A stretch of DNA of 64,000 bases. It comes from Thiobacillus sp. Lineage in GTDB: Bacteria > Pseudomonadota > Gammaproteobacteria > Burkholderiales > Thiobacillaceae. Shown one piece after another: positions 45,856-55,623 of the stretch. Made by a program: the position numbers and the translations under genes. The first letter of the stretch is position 1, and every line of letters starts with the position of its first letter. Location of the stretch: contig NZ_JADMKC010000004.1 of NCBI RefSeq assembly GCF_018780105.1, positions 62,001 to 126,000 of the forward strand. Direction: 5' to 3'. The notes under the pieces were generated by a model that did no database searches, was not told the DNA's origin, and was given only the letters and a program-made list of their open reading frames with translations.

Positions 45856-48450
45856 CTAGCTGCGTTGCCGGGTGGCTTGTGCGAAGACCGCGAAAGCGTC
45901 CGGGGAAAGCGGCTTGCTGTAGTAATAGCCTTGCACTTCGTCGCATCCCTGTTCGCGCAGAAAATCCAGCTGGCCTTCGGTTTCCACGCCTTCTGCAATG
46001 GTGGCGAGGCCGAGACTTTTCGCCATCTGGATGATGGCGCTGACGATGGCTTTATCTTCCGGGTCGGTACGGATGTCGCGCACGAAGGACTGGTCGATCT
46101 TGAGTTTGTACACGTTGAATTTCTTCAGGTATCCAAGCGACGAATAGCCGGTGCCAAAATCGTCGATGGACATGCGCACGCCGCGTTCGTGCAGCTTGTT
46201 CATCACCGCGATGGCGCCTTGCGGGTCGTGCATCGCCACGCTTTCGGTGAGCTCCAGTTCGAGGTATTCGGGCGGCAGGCCGGCTTCGTCGAGGATGCGG
46301 GCGACCAGGTCGGGCAGAGTGGGATGGCGAAACTGCACGGCGGACAGGTTTACCGCCATGACAAGCGGCGGCAGGCCGGCCTCCAGCCATGTTTTGGCCT
46401 GCTGTACCGCATGCCGCAGCACCCACTCCCCGATATGCAGGATGAAGCCGTTGTCTTCGGCGACCGGGATGAATTCCGCGGGCGACACCTGGCCGAGTTC
46501 GGGATGCTGCCAGCGCAGCAAGGCTTCGGCGCCGACGACGCAACCGTCTTCCAGCGTCAGTTGCGGCTGGTACTGCACGCTGAACTCCTGGCGTTCCAGC
46601 GCATGGCGCAAGGCGTTGCCCAGTTGCAGGTGGCGCGCCGAGCGCGCCTGCATCTCCGTGGTGAAAAAACGATAGCTGTTGCGGCCTTCCTGCTTGGCGC
46701 GATACATCGCGGTATCGGCTCTTTGGGACAGCGATGCCAGATCCTCGCCATCGCCGGGAAAAAGGGCGATGCCGATCGAGGCGGTCACGCAGAGGTCGTG
46801 GTGGTCGACGACATACGGCACGCTGATGGCGTCGAGCAGTTTTTGCGCAACATGGGCGGCGCTGCGCTCATCCTGATCGGGCAGCATGACGAAAAACTCG
46901 TCCCCGCCCGAACGGGATACCACGTCTTCTTCGCGCAGCACCGTGAACAGGCGCTTGGCCAGTTCGATCAACAAGGCGTCGCCGATGCTGTGGCCGAGGG
47001 TGTCGTTGATGTCCTTGAAATGGTCGAGATCGATGAACATCAGGGCCAGGCGTCCGTTGCGGCGCTTCGCCACGCTGATGGCATATTTCACGTGATCGTC
47101 CAGCTGGGTACGGTTGGGCAGCCCGGTCAGGACGTCGAAATTGGCCAGGTACTGGATGTGTTCCTCGGCCTGCCGGCTGGCCGTGATATCGAGCAGATGG
47201 CCGAGATAGTGCGTGACCTGCCCTTGTGAATCGCGAATCACCAGCGAGTGATCCAGCAGCCAAACCACTGACCCGTCGCGCCGCGTGATCCGGTAAGGCT
47301 CGTGTTCGACGTTGATGACATGCGCTTCGCTGGCGGCGTTGATTTCCAGCATCACCCGCTCGATGTCGTCCGGATGCACCAGTGCGCTGTAGCCGATGCG
47401 CCCGCTCAGGAAATCGTCTGCCGGATACCCCAGCAGCTTTTCCACATTGGGCGAAACGATCTCCACAGGCCAGCCCGGCGCATTGCGCCACTTGAACAAC
47501 ACGACTGCGCCGCTGATGAACAGGTCGCGCTGCTGGCGGATTTCGTTTGCCATCTTTTCGCGTTCGGTCTCGATCCGGCTCAGCTTGTTCTGGGTTTCCG
47601 ACAGCCAGCCCATCACGCTGTTTTCCATGCCCGGCGCAACCGGAATGGCGGATGAAATGTCGCCGCTGCCGAGACGGGCAATGCGTTCATACAGGGCGCC
47701 CGCCGAGTCGCCAAGCGTGGTTTTCAGCGTGCGATAGGCGCGCCACAGGGTGAGCAGCAACACCAGAACGAGTCCGACGAACAGCGCGCGAAACAGCGTG
47801 GCGATCGTCTCGCGCCCCTCTACGGTTGCCCGGGTGCGCGTCTCCACCCGGGTATAGAACGCATCGATCGGCTGCATGATGGCCCGCTTGGCCTGATGGT
47901 AGGACGAGTCATGCAGCATCAAGGTAGCCCGGTTGCGGACTGCGCCCGTCACCGGGGCCGCGGACTCGATCAGGTCCATGGCAGCATACTCGGTCCGGGT
48001 CAGCGCATCGGAATGGGCTTTGGCCTGTTCCAGCAGGGCAAATTCTTCAGCGGTGAATCCGGCTTGGCGCATCCGTTGCAGCAGGGAAACGGATGGTCCG
48101 GTCGCGCGCTCGCGCGGCTGGCCGGGCAGTATCAGATCCCAGTAGATATTCTGGTAATTGGGCGGACGCGGCAGCTTGCCGTCGCGGATGGCGAGCACTT
48201 CCTCGTATTGCTGCTTGTAGATGGGGTCGCTGGTGGCCACATAGGTGCGCACCATGCGGGTCAGGTCGTCGGACGACTGCCGCAGTTCGTCCGCCAGCAA
48301 GAAAGACTGCAGGCGGGATTCGTGGGCGCGGTCGATCTGTTTTTCGGCGCGCACATACACCGCGAAAGCAAGCGCAACGGCCACCAGCGCGGCCAGACTC
48401 AACCAGAGCTCGCGGGTAAAGCGGGACGGGTGCGGTCTGTCGGGTGTCAT
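45856..48450 (-). CDS. Membrane PAS-GGDEF-EAL c-di-GMP enzyme
   Basis: The ATG at 48450 gives 864 aa; the ORF track's earlier start lies in the MoaD-like gene. TM1 is at about 15-33, a periplasmic helical sensor lies between, and TM2 is at about 230-248. A HAMP-like stretch and a PAS domain (about 325-430) follow, then GGDEF (about 445-600) with RSGGDEFFVML and EAL (about 615-860) with EALLRWQ, ESVAMHD, FGTGYSSL, KIDQSFV and QGYYYSKPL. Both active-site motifs look intact, so it may be bifunctional, with direction set by the sensor. It starts 28 nt after the MoaD-like gene and is likely co-transcribed with it. Confidence 0.9.
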   Translation of the reverse strand: MTPDRPHPSRFTRELWLSLAALVAVALAFAVYVRAEKQIDRAHESRLQSFLLADELRQSSDDLTRMVRTYVATSDPIYKQQYEEVLAIRDGKLPRPPNYQNIYWDLILPGQPRERATGPSVSLLQRMRQAGFTAEEFALLEQAKAHSDALTRTEYAAMDLIESAAPVTGAVRNRATLMLHDSSYHQAKRAIMQPIDAFYTRVETRTRATVEGRETIATLFRALFVGLVLVLLLTLWRAYRTLKTTLGDSAGALYERIARLGSGDISSAIPVAPGMENSVMGWLSETQNKLSRIETEREKMANEIRQQRDLFISGAVVLFKWRNAPGWPVEIVSPNVEKLLGYPADDFLSGRIGYSALVHPDDIERVMLEINAASEAHVINVEHEPYRITRRDGSVVWLLDHSLVIRDSQGQVTHYLGHLLDITASRQAEEHIQYLANFDVLTGLPNRTQLDDHVKYAISVAKRRNGRLALMFIDLDHFKDINDTLGHSIGDALLIELAKRLFTVLREEDVVSRSGGDEFFVMLPDQDERSAAHVAQKLLDAISVPYVVDHHDLCVTASIGIALFPGDGEDLASLSQRADTAMYRAKQEGRNSYRFFTTEMQARSARHLQLGNALRHALERQEFSVQYQPQLTLEDGCVVGAEALLRWQHPELGQVSPAEFIPVAEDNGFILHIGEWVLRHAVQQAKTWLEAGLPPLVMAVNLSAVQFRHPTLPDLVARILDEAGLPPEYLELELTESVAMHDPQGAIAVMNKLHERGVRMSIDDFGTGYSSLGYLKKFNVYKLKIDQSFVRDIRTDPEDKAIVSAIIQMAKSLGLATIAEGVETEGQLDFLREQGCDEVQGYYYSKPLSPDAFAVFAQATRQRS

Positions 48451-48478
48451 GGCGTTCCGGCGTGCGACGGGGTGAGGC

Positions 48479-48730
48479 TCATGCCATCGCAAATCCGACC
48501 AGCGCGATTTCGTCGCCGTCCTTGACCGGCGCAGATTTTTCGACGAACTGCTTGTTGATCGTGATGTTGAGCTTGGGATTGCCCAGCAGCATTTTTTTCC
48601 ACATTTCGCCGCGCCGCGACAGCATGAAAAGCAGACGTTCGACATCGGTGATGTCGGCCGGCAGTTCGACTTCGTCGCTGGCCATGCCCAGCGCATCGAC
48701 CAGATCGCCGAAAAACAAAATCTTCACCAT
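48479..48730 (-). CDS. MoaD/ThiS-like small protein lacking the C-terminal diglycine
   Basis: The ATG at 48730 follows GGGGGCAGG and gives 83 aa (MVKILFFGDLVDALGMASDEVELP...). The sequence follows the beta-grasp pattern of MoaD, including the penultimate KDGDEIALVGF segment, but ends FAMA. Classical sulfur carriers end in GG, which must be adenylated and thiocarboxylated. This protein therefore looks like a beta-grasp protein that cannot act as a standard MoaD. It precedes the GGDEF-EAL gene with a 28-bp gap; it diverges from uvrD across 46 bp. Confidence 0.72.
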   Translation of the reverse strand: MVKILFFGDLVDALGMASDEVELPADITDVERLLFMLSRRGEMWKKMLLGNPKLNITINKQFVEKSAPVKDGDEIALVGFAMA

Positions 48731-48776
48731 CCTGCCCCCTTTATAATTCACGATTGCCGCCCGATTCTACCCCCGT

Positions 48777-50900
48777 ATGTTTGCCGACTTGCTGGAAAAT
48801 CTGAACCCCGAACAGCGTGCGGCGGTGACGCTGCCGCATGAATCCGCGCTGATTCTGGCGGGCGCGGGCTCGGGCAAGACGCGTGTGCTGACCACCCGCA
48901 TGGTGTGGCTGATCCAGAGCGGGCAGGTGTCGCCGCACGGCATCCTCGCGGTGACCTTCACCAACAAGGCGGCGAAGGAAATGATGACGCGCATTGCGGC
49001 GATGCTGCCGATCAATACGCGCGGCATGTGGGTGGGCACCTTTCACGGTCTCGCCAACCGGCTGCTGCGCACGCATTACCGCGAGGCGGGATTGCCGCAG
49101 TCGTTCCAGATTCTGGACAGCCAGGATCAGCTGTCGGCGATCAAGCGCCTGATGAAGTCGATGAACATCGACACCGAAAAGTATGAGCCAAAGAAAGTGC
49201 AGCGCTTCATCGGCGCCAACAAGGAGGCCGGACTGCGGGCGCGCGACGTCGAGGCGTTCGACGCCTACTCGACCCGGCTGGTGGAGATTTTCGAGGCCTA
49301 CGACGCGCAATGCCAGCGCGAGGGCGTCGCCGATTTCACCGAGCTGCTGCTGCGCTCGTATGAGCTGCTGTATCGCAACGAGCCCTTGCGCGAACACTAC
49401 CGCGACCGTTTCAAGCACATCCTGGTCGATGAGTTCCAGGACACCAATACGCTGCAATACCGCTGGCTCAAGCTGTTTGCCGGGCCCGGCACCGCGTTGT
49501 TCGCAGTGGGCGACGACGACCAGTCGATCTATGCGTTTCGCGGTGCCAATACCGCCAACATGGCCGAGTTCGAGCGCGAGTTCGCGCACGGCAACGTGAT
49601 CAAGCTGGAGCAGAACTACCGCAGCCACGGCCACATTCTCACCGCCGCCAACACGCTCATTTCGCAGAACGCGCACCGTCTCGGCAAGAACCTGTGGACG
49701 GCCGAGGGCGAGGGCGAGCCGATTCGCGTCTACGACGCCTATTCGGATCAGGACGAAGCCAGCTTCGTGGTCGACGAGGTGAGGGCGCTCAACCGCGAAG
49801 GCATCAATCTGTCGGACATGGCGCTGCTGTACCGCTCCAACGCGCAGTCGCGGGTGCTGGAGCACGCGCTGTTTTCCGCCAGCGTGCCGTATCGCGTGTA
49901 CGGCGGGCTGCGCTTTTTCGAGCGTCTGGAAATCAAGCACGCGCTGGCCTACCTGCGCCTGCTGACCAATCCGGAGGACGACGGCGCTTTTATCCGCGTG
50001 GTGAACTTCCCCGCGCGCGGGATCGGTGCGCGCACGCTGGAATTGCTGGCGGCCAGCGCGGCGCAGTCCGGCGCCAGCCTGTGGCAGGCGGCCTGTACCG
50101 CCAGCGGCAAGGTCGCCGGATTCGCCAAGTTGATCGAGGCGATCAAACAGGCCACCCGCGAACTGCCGCTGGCCGAGGTGATCGACCACGTGATCGAAGC
50201 CAGCGGGCTGGCGGACTATTACCGCGCCGACAAGGACGGCACCGACCGCCTGGAGAACCTCAATGAACTGGTCAATGCTGCGGCGCTGTTTGCTCAGGAG
50301 GCCGAAGAAAACACGCTGGATGCCTTCCTCGCCCATGCTGCGCTGGAAGCGGGCGAACATCAGGCGGGCGCCGGGCACGATGCCCTGCAGCTAATGACGG
50401 TGCACGCCGCCAAGGGGCTGGAATTTCACGCGGTGTTCATCACCGGGCTGGAAGAAAGCCTGTTTCCGCACGAGCAGAGTGCGAACGAGGAAAACGGCCT
50501 GGAAGAAGAGCGGCGGTTGATGTATGTGGCGATCACCCGCGCGCGACGGCGTTTGTATCTGTCGCACGCGCAGTCGCGCATGCTGCACGGCCAAGTCCGC
50601 TACGGCCTGCCATCGCGCTTTCTCGACGAATTGCCGGAGCAGGTGCTGAGCCCGCTCAACCGCCGCAACAGCGCGCCCCCGCCGCAAGGATTTGGCGCTA
50701 CGCCGCCTGCCCGTCCGGCTGCGTCGCAAGGCAATGACACCGGTTACCGCATCGGGCAGAGCGTCGCCCACGCCAAGTTCGGCAGCGGCATCATCATCGA
50801 TTTTGAAGGGCGCGGCGCCGACGCGCGGGTGCAGGTGATATTCCGCGACGCCGGTACCAAGTGGCTGGCGCTGGCTTACGCCAATTTGTCGGCTGCTTGA
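48777..50900 (+). CDS. uvrD: DNA helicase UvrD (helicase II)
   Basis: The 707-aa SF1A helicase begins MFADLLENLNPEQRAAVTLP. Motifs: Walker A in LAGAGSGKTRVLTTR (about 28-42), Ia VTFTNKAAKEM, II VDEFQDTNTLQ, III VGDDDQSIYAFRGA, IV/V in TVHAAKGLEFHAVFITGLEE and VI VAITRARRRLYLSHA. The C-terminal segment (YRIGQSVAHAKFGSGIIIDFEGRGADARVQVIF) is the UvrD-type tudor-like tail, which separates it from Rep. It unwinds DNA in nucleotide excision and mismatch repair. Its 3' end overlaps the convergent membrane-protein gene by 25 nt. Confidence 0.95.
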   Translation: MFADLLENLNPEQRAAVTLPHESALILAGAGSGKTRVLTTRMVWLIQSGQVSPHGILAVTFTNKAAKEMMTRIAAMLPINTRGMWVGTFHGLANRLLRTHYREAGLPQSFQILDSQDQLSAIKRLMKSMNIDTEKYEPKKVQRFIGANKEAGLRARDVEAFDAYSTRLVEIFEAYDAQCQREGVADFTELLLRSYELLYRNEPLREHYRDRFKHILVDEFQDTNTLQYRWLKLFAGPGTALFAVGDDDQSIYAFRGANTANMAEFEREFAHGNVIKLEQNYRSHGHILTAANTLISQNAHRLGKNLWTAEGEGEPIRVYDAYSDQDEASFVVDEVRALNREGINLSDMALLYRSNAQSRVLEHALFSASVPYRVYGGLRFFERLEIKHALAYLRLLTNPEDDGAFIRVVNFPARGIGARTLELLAASAAQSGASLWQAACTASGKVAGFAKLIEAIKQATRELPLAEVIDHVIEASGLADYYRADKDGTDRLENLNELVNAAALFAQEAEENTLDAFLAHAALEAGEHQAGAGHDALQLMTVHAAKGLEFHAVFITGLEESLFPHEQSANEENGLEEERRLMYVAITRARRRLYLSHAQSRMLHGQVRYGLPSRFLDELPEQVLSPLNRRNSAPPPQGFGATPPARPAASQGNDTGYRIGQSVAHAKFGSGIIIDFEGRGADARVQVIFRDAGTKWLALAYANLSAA

Positions 50901-51664
50901 TCGGCCTCGTCCGCCCACACCGCAAAAATCGCCTGGTAAGAGGCGTACAGCGAGCCGAACAGGACCGGCATCGCCACCAGCAGGCCGAGCAGCATCGGCA
51001 CCAGCGCGGCAAAGAACAGCATCACCCCCAGTACCAGTCCGTTGACCAGCAGCGCCGCCCAGTTCTTGAGTACGGCCTTGAGGCTGACGCCGAGCGCGGT
51101 GCCGAGGCGCGCGCCGCCGAACAGGATCAGTGCCGGCGCATACCAGGTGGCCATGATGAGCGGGGTGAACAGCAGCAAGCCGGTGAGCACGGCGGGCAGC
51201 GACTGATTCATCAAGGCTTGCAGTTCGGCCGGGTTGGCCTTTTCGTTTTGCGCGGCCGCCATGATGACTTCGGGATCGAAACCCATGCTGTGCATGACCT
51301 GACCGATGGCGAGAGTGCCGAGCAGCTGCACGGCACCCATGGCCATCAGGGGAACTGCCGGCCCTGCCAGCAGGGGGCGTTTGACGCCGGCCAGGAAGTG
51401 CGGCAGTTCGAGGTCTTCGCCGTTGTCCAGCGCGCGGAAGGCCGCCATGAAACCCGCCACCATCAGCGGCGAGGCCAGCTCGGAGAGGGTGCCGCCGATA
51501 CCGGGAATCAGGTTGAGCGCCATCACCAGCCCGAACAGCATGCCGAACGCGGCAGACAGCAGGAGCGGGTTTTTGCGGTACAGACGAAAGCCTTCGACAG
51601 CCCAGCGCCAGCCCTGGCTGGCCGCGACGGTACGCGGAATGTCTTGATTGGATGCGGAGGTCAT
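50876..51664 (-). CDS. BPSS1780-type inner-membrane protein
   Basis: The 262-aa protein starts with the conserved cytoplasmic N-terminus RTVAASQGWRWAVEGFRLYRKNPLLL (about 11-36), which marks the BPSS1780 family. About five to six TM helices follow (for example AAFGMLFGLVMALNLIPGIG, LMVAGFMAAFRAL, VPLMAMGAVQLLGTLAIGQVM). Function unknown. It begins 16 nt after the DUF2782 gene on the minus strand, and its end overlaps uvrD. Confidence 0.8.
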   Translation of the reverse strand: MTSASNQDIPRTVAASQGWRWAVEGFRLYRKNPLLLSAAFGMLFGLVMALNLIPGIGGTLSELASPLMVAGFMAAFRALDNGEDLELPHFLAGVKRPLLAGPAVPLMAMGAVQLLGTLAIGQVMHSMGFDPEVIMAAAQNEKANPAELQALMNQSLPAVLTGLLLFTPLIMATWYAPALILFGGARLGTALGVSLKAVLKNWAALLVNGLVLGVMLFFAALVPMLLGLLVAMPVLFGSLYASYQAIFAVWADEADQAADKLA

Positions 51665-51680
51665 CAGCTAAGCAGAAAAA

Positions 51681-52001
51681 TCAGAAATCCTTGATCACCC
51701 ATTGCGGCGGCTGCAGGCCGGGCAGGGTTTCCATGCGGTTGAAGCGGCCATTGCCGCTGGGGTCGACCAGGTAATAGGGCTTGCCGATTTTGGGGGTGAC
51801 TTTGAGCATGTAGACTTGGCCGCCGGAACGGAATTCCTCGACGGCCCCCTCGTTGGTCGACTTGATGGTCACGGTGGGTGTGTCGTCGGCGCCGGGCGGG
51901 CCATCCGGAACCGGCGTGAGTTCGGGGGGCTGGTCGGACGGCGCGGCGGCCAGGGCTGCGCCGCTCAACAACAGGGTCAATAACAGGACGGGATAGCGCA
52001 T
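51681..52001 (-). CDS. DUF2782-family small periplasmic protein
   Basis: The ATG at 52001 (CGGAGA upstream) gives 106 aa: a signal peptide (about 1-20), then a Pro-rich stretch (QPPELTPVPDGPPGADD) and the DUF2782 core NEGAVEEFRSGGQVYMLKVTPKIGKPYYLVDPSGNG. It is a small exported protein of unknown function that typically sits next to polA in betaproteobacteria, as here. It is the first or middle gene of the minus-strand LOG-DUF2782-membrane-protein unit. Confidence 0.85.
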   Translation of the reverse strand: MRYPVLLLTLLLSGAALAAAPSDQPPELTPVPDGPPGADDTPTVTIKSTNEGAVEEFRSGGQVYMLKVTPKIGKPYYLVDPSGNGRFNRMETLPGLQPPQWVIKDF

Positions 52002-52069
52002 GGCGGTCTCCGAAAAACAGGGTTGGTTGGTGTGGATACGGCCGCGCTGCAGGCGGCCATGCATCCGGT

Positions 52070-52798
52070 CTACAGATTGAGCTGGATTTCGCGTTCGGCC
52101 AGCGATGGCATGAAACCGCGTTTTTCGTAGTGGCTGAAGATGGCGTCGACCACCTGATCGGGTTCGTCGATGACCTGCATCAGGTCGAGATCCTCGGCTG
52201 CGATCATGCCCTCGTCCACCAGGGTGGTCTTGAACCAGTCGAGTAGTCCGCGCCAGAACTGCGAGCCGACCAGCACGATCGGAATGCGCGGAATCTTGCC
52301 GGTCTGCACCAGCGTCAGCGCCTCGCTCAGCTCGTCGAGCGTGCCGAAGCCGCCGGGCATCACGACATAGGCCGCGGCGAATTTGACGAACATGACCTTG
52401 CGCGCGAAAAAATGCTGGAAGGTCTGGCTGATGTCCTGATAGGGGTTGCCGGCCTGTTCGTGCGGCAGCTGAATGTTGAGGCCGACGCTGGGCGACTTGC
52501 CGAAATAGGCGCCCTTGTTGGCGGCTTCCATGATGCCGGGGCCGCCGCCGGAGATGACCGAGAAGCCGGCATCCGACAGCTTGCGTGCAATCTCCTCGGT
52601 GAGCATGTAATAGGCATGGTCGGGCGGCGTGCGCGCGCTGCCGAAGATCGAGACCGCCGGGCGAATCGAAGCCAGGCGTTCAGTTGCCTCGACGAACTCT
52701 GCCATAATTCCCAGCATGCGCCACGACTCGCGCGCCGAGTAGTCGATCTCGGCGGTGCGACCCGGATCGGCGGTAATCGGTAATTTATCCCCATGCAT
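52070..52798 (-). CDS. LOG-family (TIGR00730) Rossmann-fold protein
   Basis: The 242-aa protein contains ISGGGPGIMEAANKGAYF and PGGFGTLDELSEALTLVQTGKI, the PGGxGTxxE signature of LOG-family nucleoside-monophosphate phosphoribohydrolases. The N-terminal SIFGSARTPPDHAYY belongs to the same Rossmann fold. The relatives release free bases from nucleotides such as AMP or cytokinin monophosphates. The physiological substrate here is not known. It diverges from polA across 58 bp. Confidence 0.88.
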   Translation of the reverse strand: MHGDKLPITADPGRTAEIDYSARESWRMLGIMAEFVEATERLASIRPAVSIFGSARTPPDHAYYMLTEEIARKLSDAGFSVISGGGPGIMEAANKGAYFGKSPSVGLNIQLPHEQAGNPYQDISQTFQHFFARKVMFVKFAAAYVVMPGGFGTLDELSEALTLVQTGKIPRIPIVLVGSQFWRGLLDWFKTTLVDEGMIAAEDLDLMQVIDEPDQVVDAIFSHYEKRGFMPSLAEREIQLNL

Positions 52799-52856
52799 GT
52801 TTCGAGCGCCTCGTGATTGGTCTTAGTGTGAATCAAGTCCGTATGAATGCCCCCGT

Positions 52857-55568
52857 ATGAGCGAGCCCCAAAAAACCCTGCTGCTGGTGGACGGTTCGTC
52901 CTATCTGTATCGCGCGTTCCATGCGCTGCCCGATCTACGCAACGCGGCGGGCGAGCCGACCAATGCGATCAAGGGCGTGCTGTCGATGTTGCGCAAGCTG
53001 CAGAAAGACTATGCGGCGGATTATATCGCCTGCGTGTTCGACGCGAAGGGCAAAACCTTTCGCGACGATCTCTACCCCGACTATAAAGCGCACCGCCCGC
53101 CGATGCCGGACGACCTGCGTTGCCAGATCGAGCCGCTGCACGAGCTGATCCGCGCCGAGGGCTGGCCGCTGGTGGTGATCGACGGCGTTGAAGCCGACGA
53201 CGTGATCGGCACGCTGGTGGTGGAGGCCGCGCGCCACAACGTTCGCAGCATTGTGTCCACCGGCGACAAGGACATGGCGCAGCTGGTCAATGACCATGTG
53301 ACGCTGGTCAACACCATGAGCGAGGAAACGCTCGACATCCCCGGCGTCAACGCCAAATTCGGCGTGCCGCCGGAGCGCATCATCGATTACCTCACGCTGA
53401 TCGGTGACAGCGTCGACAACGTGCCCGGCGTGGCCAAGGTGGGGCCGAAAACTGCGGTGAAGTGGCTCGCCGAATTCGGCACGTTGGACAACCTGGTGGC
53501 GCATGCCGACGAAGTAAAGGGCGTGGTGGGCGAGAACCTGCGCGCAGCAGCCGACTGGCTGCCGCAGGCACGCGTGCTGATCACCATCAAGACCGACGTG
53601 GCGCTGCCGTTCACGCTCGATGCGCTGACCCTGCAGGCGCGCGACCTGGCCGCGCAGCGTAGTTTGTTCGAGCGTTTCGGCTTCCGTTCCTGGCTGCGCG
53701 AGCTGGATGCGGCGACGACGGATTTGCCGGCCATTCCCGAGCAGGACTGCAGCGGCGATCACCGCGCACACTACGCAACCCTCCTGACCAACGCCCAGCT
53801 GGACGACTGGATCGCGCGCCTCACTGTCGCACCGGCGTATGCGCTCGACACCGAAACCACCGGGCTCGATCCGATGCAGGCCGAGCTGGTCGGCATGTCC
53901 TTCGCCATCACCCCTGGCGAGGCCGCCTATCTGCCGCTGGCGCATTGTTACGCCGGGGCGCCGGCACAGCTGGATCGCGCCGCCACGCTGGCCAAATTAA
54001 AGCTGCTGCTGGAAAACCCTGCGCCCAAAATCATCGGCCAGAACCTCAAGTTCGATCGCCACATCTTTGCCAATGCCGGTATCGCGCTGGGCGGGGCCGT
54101 CGACGACACGCTGCTGCAGTCCTACGTGATCGAGGCGCACCAGTCGCACGAACTGGGCAATCTGGCGCTGCGCCATCTGGGGCTGGCGACCATCAGCTAC
54201 GATGACGTCACCGGCAAGGGGGCTGCGCGCATCGGCTTCGAGCAGGTGGCGATCGAGCGCGCCAGTGAATACGCAGCCGAAGACGCCGACGTGACCCTGC
54301 GCGTGCGCGACGCGCTGGCGCCGCAGATCGCCGCCTCCGACAAGCTCGATTACGTCTATCGCCAGATCGAACTGCCGGTGGCGGGCATTCTGTTCCGCAT
54401 GGAGCGCACTGGCGTGTTGCTGGACAAGCAATTGCTCGCGGTGCAAAGCGGCGAACTCGGCAGGAAGATGCTGGAACTCGAACAGCGCGCCTATCAGGAG
54501 GCCGGACAACCCTTCAACATGAGCTCGCCCAAGCAGATCGGCGACATCCTGTTTACTCAAAAGGGCCTGCCGGTCATCAAGAAAACACCGGGCGGCGCGC
54601 CGTCCACCGACGAAGACACACTGGAACAACTGGCGCTCGACCACCCCATCGCGCGCGCGATCCTCGACTACCGCGGCATGGCCAAGCTGAAGTCGACCTA
54701 TACCGACAAGCTGCCGCAGATGATCCATCCGGTCACCGGGCGCGTCCACACCAGCTATTCGCAGGCCACCGCCGTCACCGGGCGCCTGTCCAGTTCCGAG
54801 CCGAATCTGCAGAACATTCCCGCGCGTACCGCCGAGGGTCGCCGTATCCGCGAAGCCTTCATCGCTCCGCCCGGGCATCAGCTGGTGTCGGCCGATTACT
54901 CGCAGATTGAACTGCGCATCATGGCCCACCTGTCGGACGACGCCGGTTTGCTGACCGCGTTTGCCGAAGATCGCGACATCCACACCGCTACTGCCGCCGA
55001 AGTGTTCGGCGTGCCGCTGCTTGATGTGAACAGCGAACAGCGGCGCATGGCCAAGGTCATCAACTTCGGCCTGATCTACGGCATGTCGGCCTTCGGTCTG
55101 GCGTCGCAGCTCAATCTGGAACGCTCGGCCGCGCAGGCCTATATCGATCGCTATTTCGCGCGCTATCCGGGGGTGGCCGACTACATGCAGCGTACCCGCG
55201 AAGCCGCGCGCCGCCAGGGCTATGTCGAAACCGTGTTCGGCCGCCGGCTCTATCTGCCGGAGATCAACGCCAAAAATCCGCAACGCCGCCAGGGTGCCGA
55301 GCGCGCCGCGATCAATGCGCCGATGCAGGGTACCGCCGCCGACCTTATCAAGTTGGCGATGATTGCCGTGCAGGGCTGGCTCGACCGCGAGAAACTGGCC
55401 AGCCGCCTGCTGCTGCAAGTGCACGACGAACTGATCCTCGAAGTGCCCGAGCACGAACTCGACCGCGTGCGCACCGAATTGCCGGCGTACATGTGCAATG
55501 TCGCCGCGCTCAAGGTGCCGTTGCGGGTGGGCGTGGGGGCGGGACATAATTGGGAAGCTGCACACTAA
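52857..55568 (+). CDS. polA: DNA polymerase I
   Basis: The 903-aa protein has three domains. The 5'-nuclease occupies about 1-290 (LLLVDGSSYLYRAFHAL, GVEADDVIGTL, LTLIGDSVDNVPGVAKVGPK). A proofreading exonuclease occupies about 310-490 with the DxE motif in YALDTETTGLDPM, so it appears active. The polymerase occupies about 520-903: motif A SADYSQIELRIMAHLS, motif B RRMAKVINFGLIYGMSAFGLA region, motif C LQVHDELILEVP. It performs Okazaki-fragment maturation and repair synthesis. A 10-bp-stem hairpin separates it from prsT. Confidence 0.97.
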   Translation: MSEPQKTLLLVDGSSYLYRAFHALPDLRNAAGEPTNAIKGVLSMLRKLQKDYAADYIACVFDAKGKTFRDDLYPDYKAHRPPMPDDLRCQIEPLHELIRAEGWPLVVIDGVEADDVIGTLVVEAARHNVRSIVSTGDKDMAQLVNDHVTLVNTMSEETLDIPGVNAKFGVPPERIIDYLTLIGDSVDNVPGVAKVGPKTAVKWLAEFGTLDNLVAHADEVKGVVGENLRAAADWLPQARVLITIKTDVALPFTLDALTLQARDLAAQRSLFERFGFRSWLRELDAATTDLPAIPEQDCSGDHRAHYATLLTNAQLDDWIARLTVAPAYALDTETTGLDPMQAELVGMSFAITPGEAAYLPLAHCYAGAPAQLDRAATLAKLKLLLENPAPKIIGQNLKFDRHIFANAGIALGGAVDDTLLQSYVIEAHQSHELGNLALRHLGLATISYDDVTGKGAARIGFEQVAIERASEYAAEDADVTLRVRDALAPQIAASDKLDYVYRQIELPVAGILFRMERTGVLLDKQLLAVQSGELGRKMLELEQRAYQEAGQPFNMSSPKQIGDILFTQKGLPVIKKTPGGAPSTDEDTLEQLALDHPIARAILDYRGMAKLKSTYTDKLPQMIHPVTGRVHTSYSQATAVTGRLSSSEPNLQNIPARTAEGRRIREAFIAPPGHQLVSADYSQIELRIMAHLSDDAGLLTAFAEDRDIHTATAAEVFGVPLLDVNSEQRRMAKVINFGLIYGMSAFGLASQLNLERSAAQAYIDRYFARYPGVADYMQRTREAARRQGYVETVFGRRLYLPEINAKNPQRRQGAERAAINAPMQGTAADLIKLAMIAVQGWLDREKLASRLLLQVHDELILEVPEHELDRVRTELPAYMCNVAALKVPLRVGVGAGHNWEAAH

Positions 55569-55579
55569 TGATGATGATT

Positions 55580-55605
55580 GAAGGCGCTGTTGGCGCAGCG
55601 CCTTC
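55580..55605. other. Hairpin between polA and prsT
   Basis: GAAGGCGCTG and CAGCGCCTTC form a perfect 10-bp stem with a 6-nt loop, 11 nt after the polA stop. No U-run follows. It may partially terminate the polA transcript or set the prsT 5' end. Confidence 0.55.
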
Positions 55606-55623
55606 TCAATGGAGCCGAGATAA

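Noticed and set aside
48741-50378. 545-aa minus-strand ORF
   Set aside because: Antisense shadow of uvrD.
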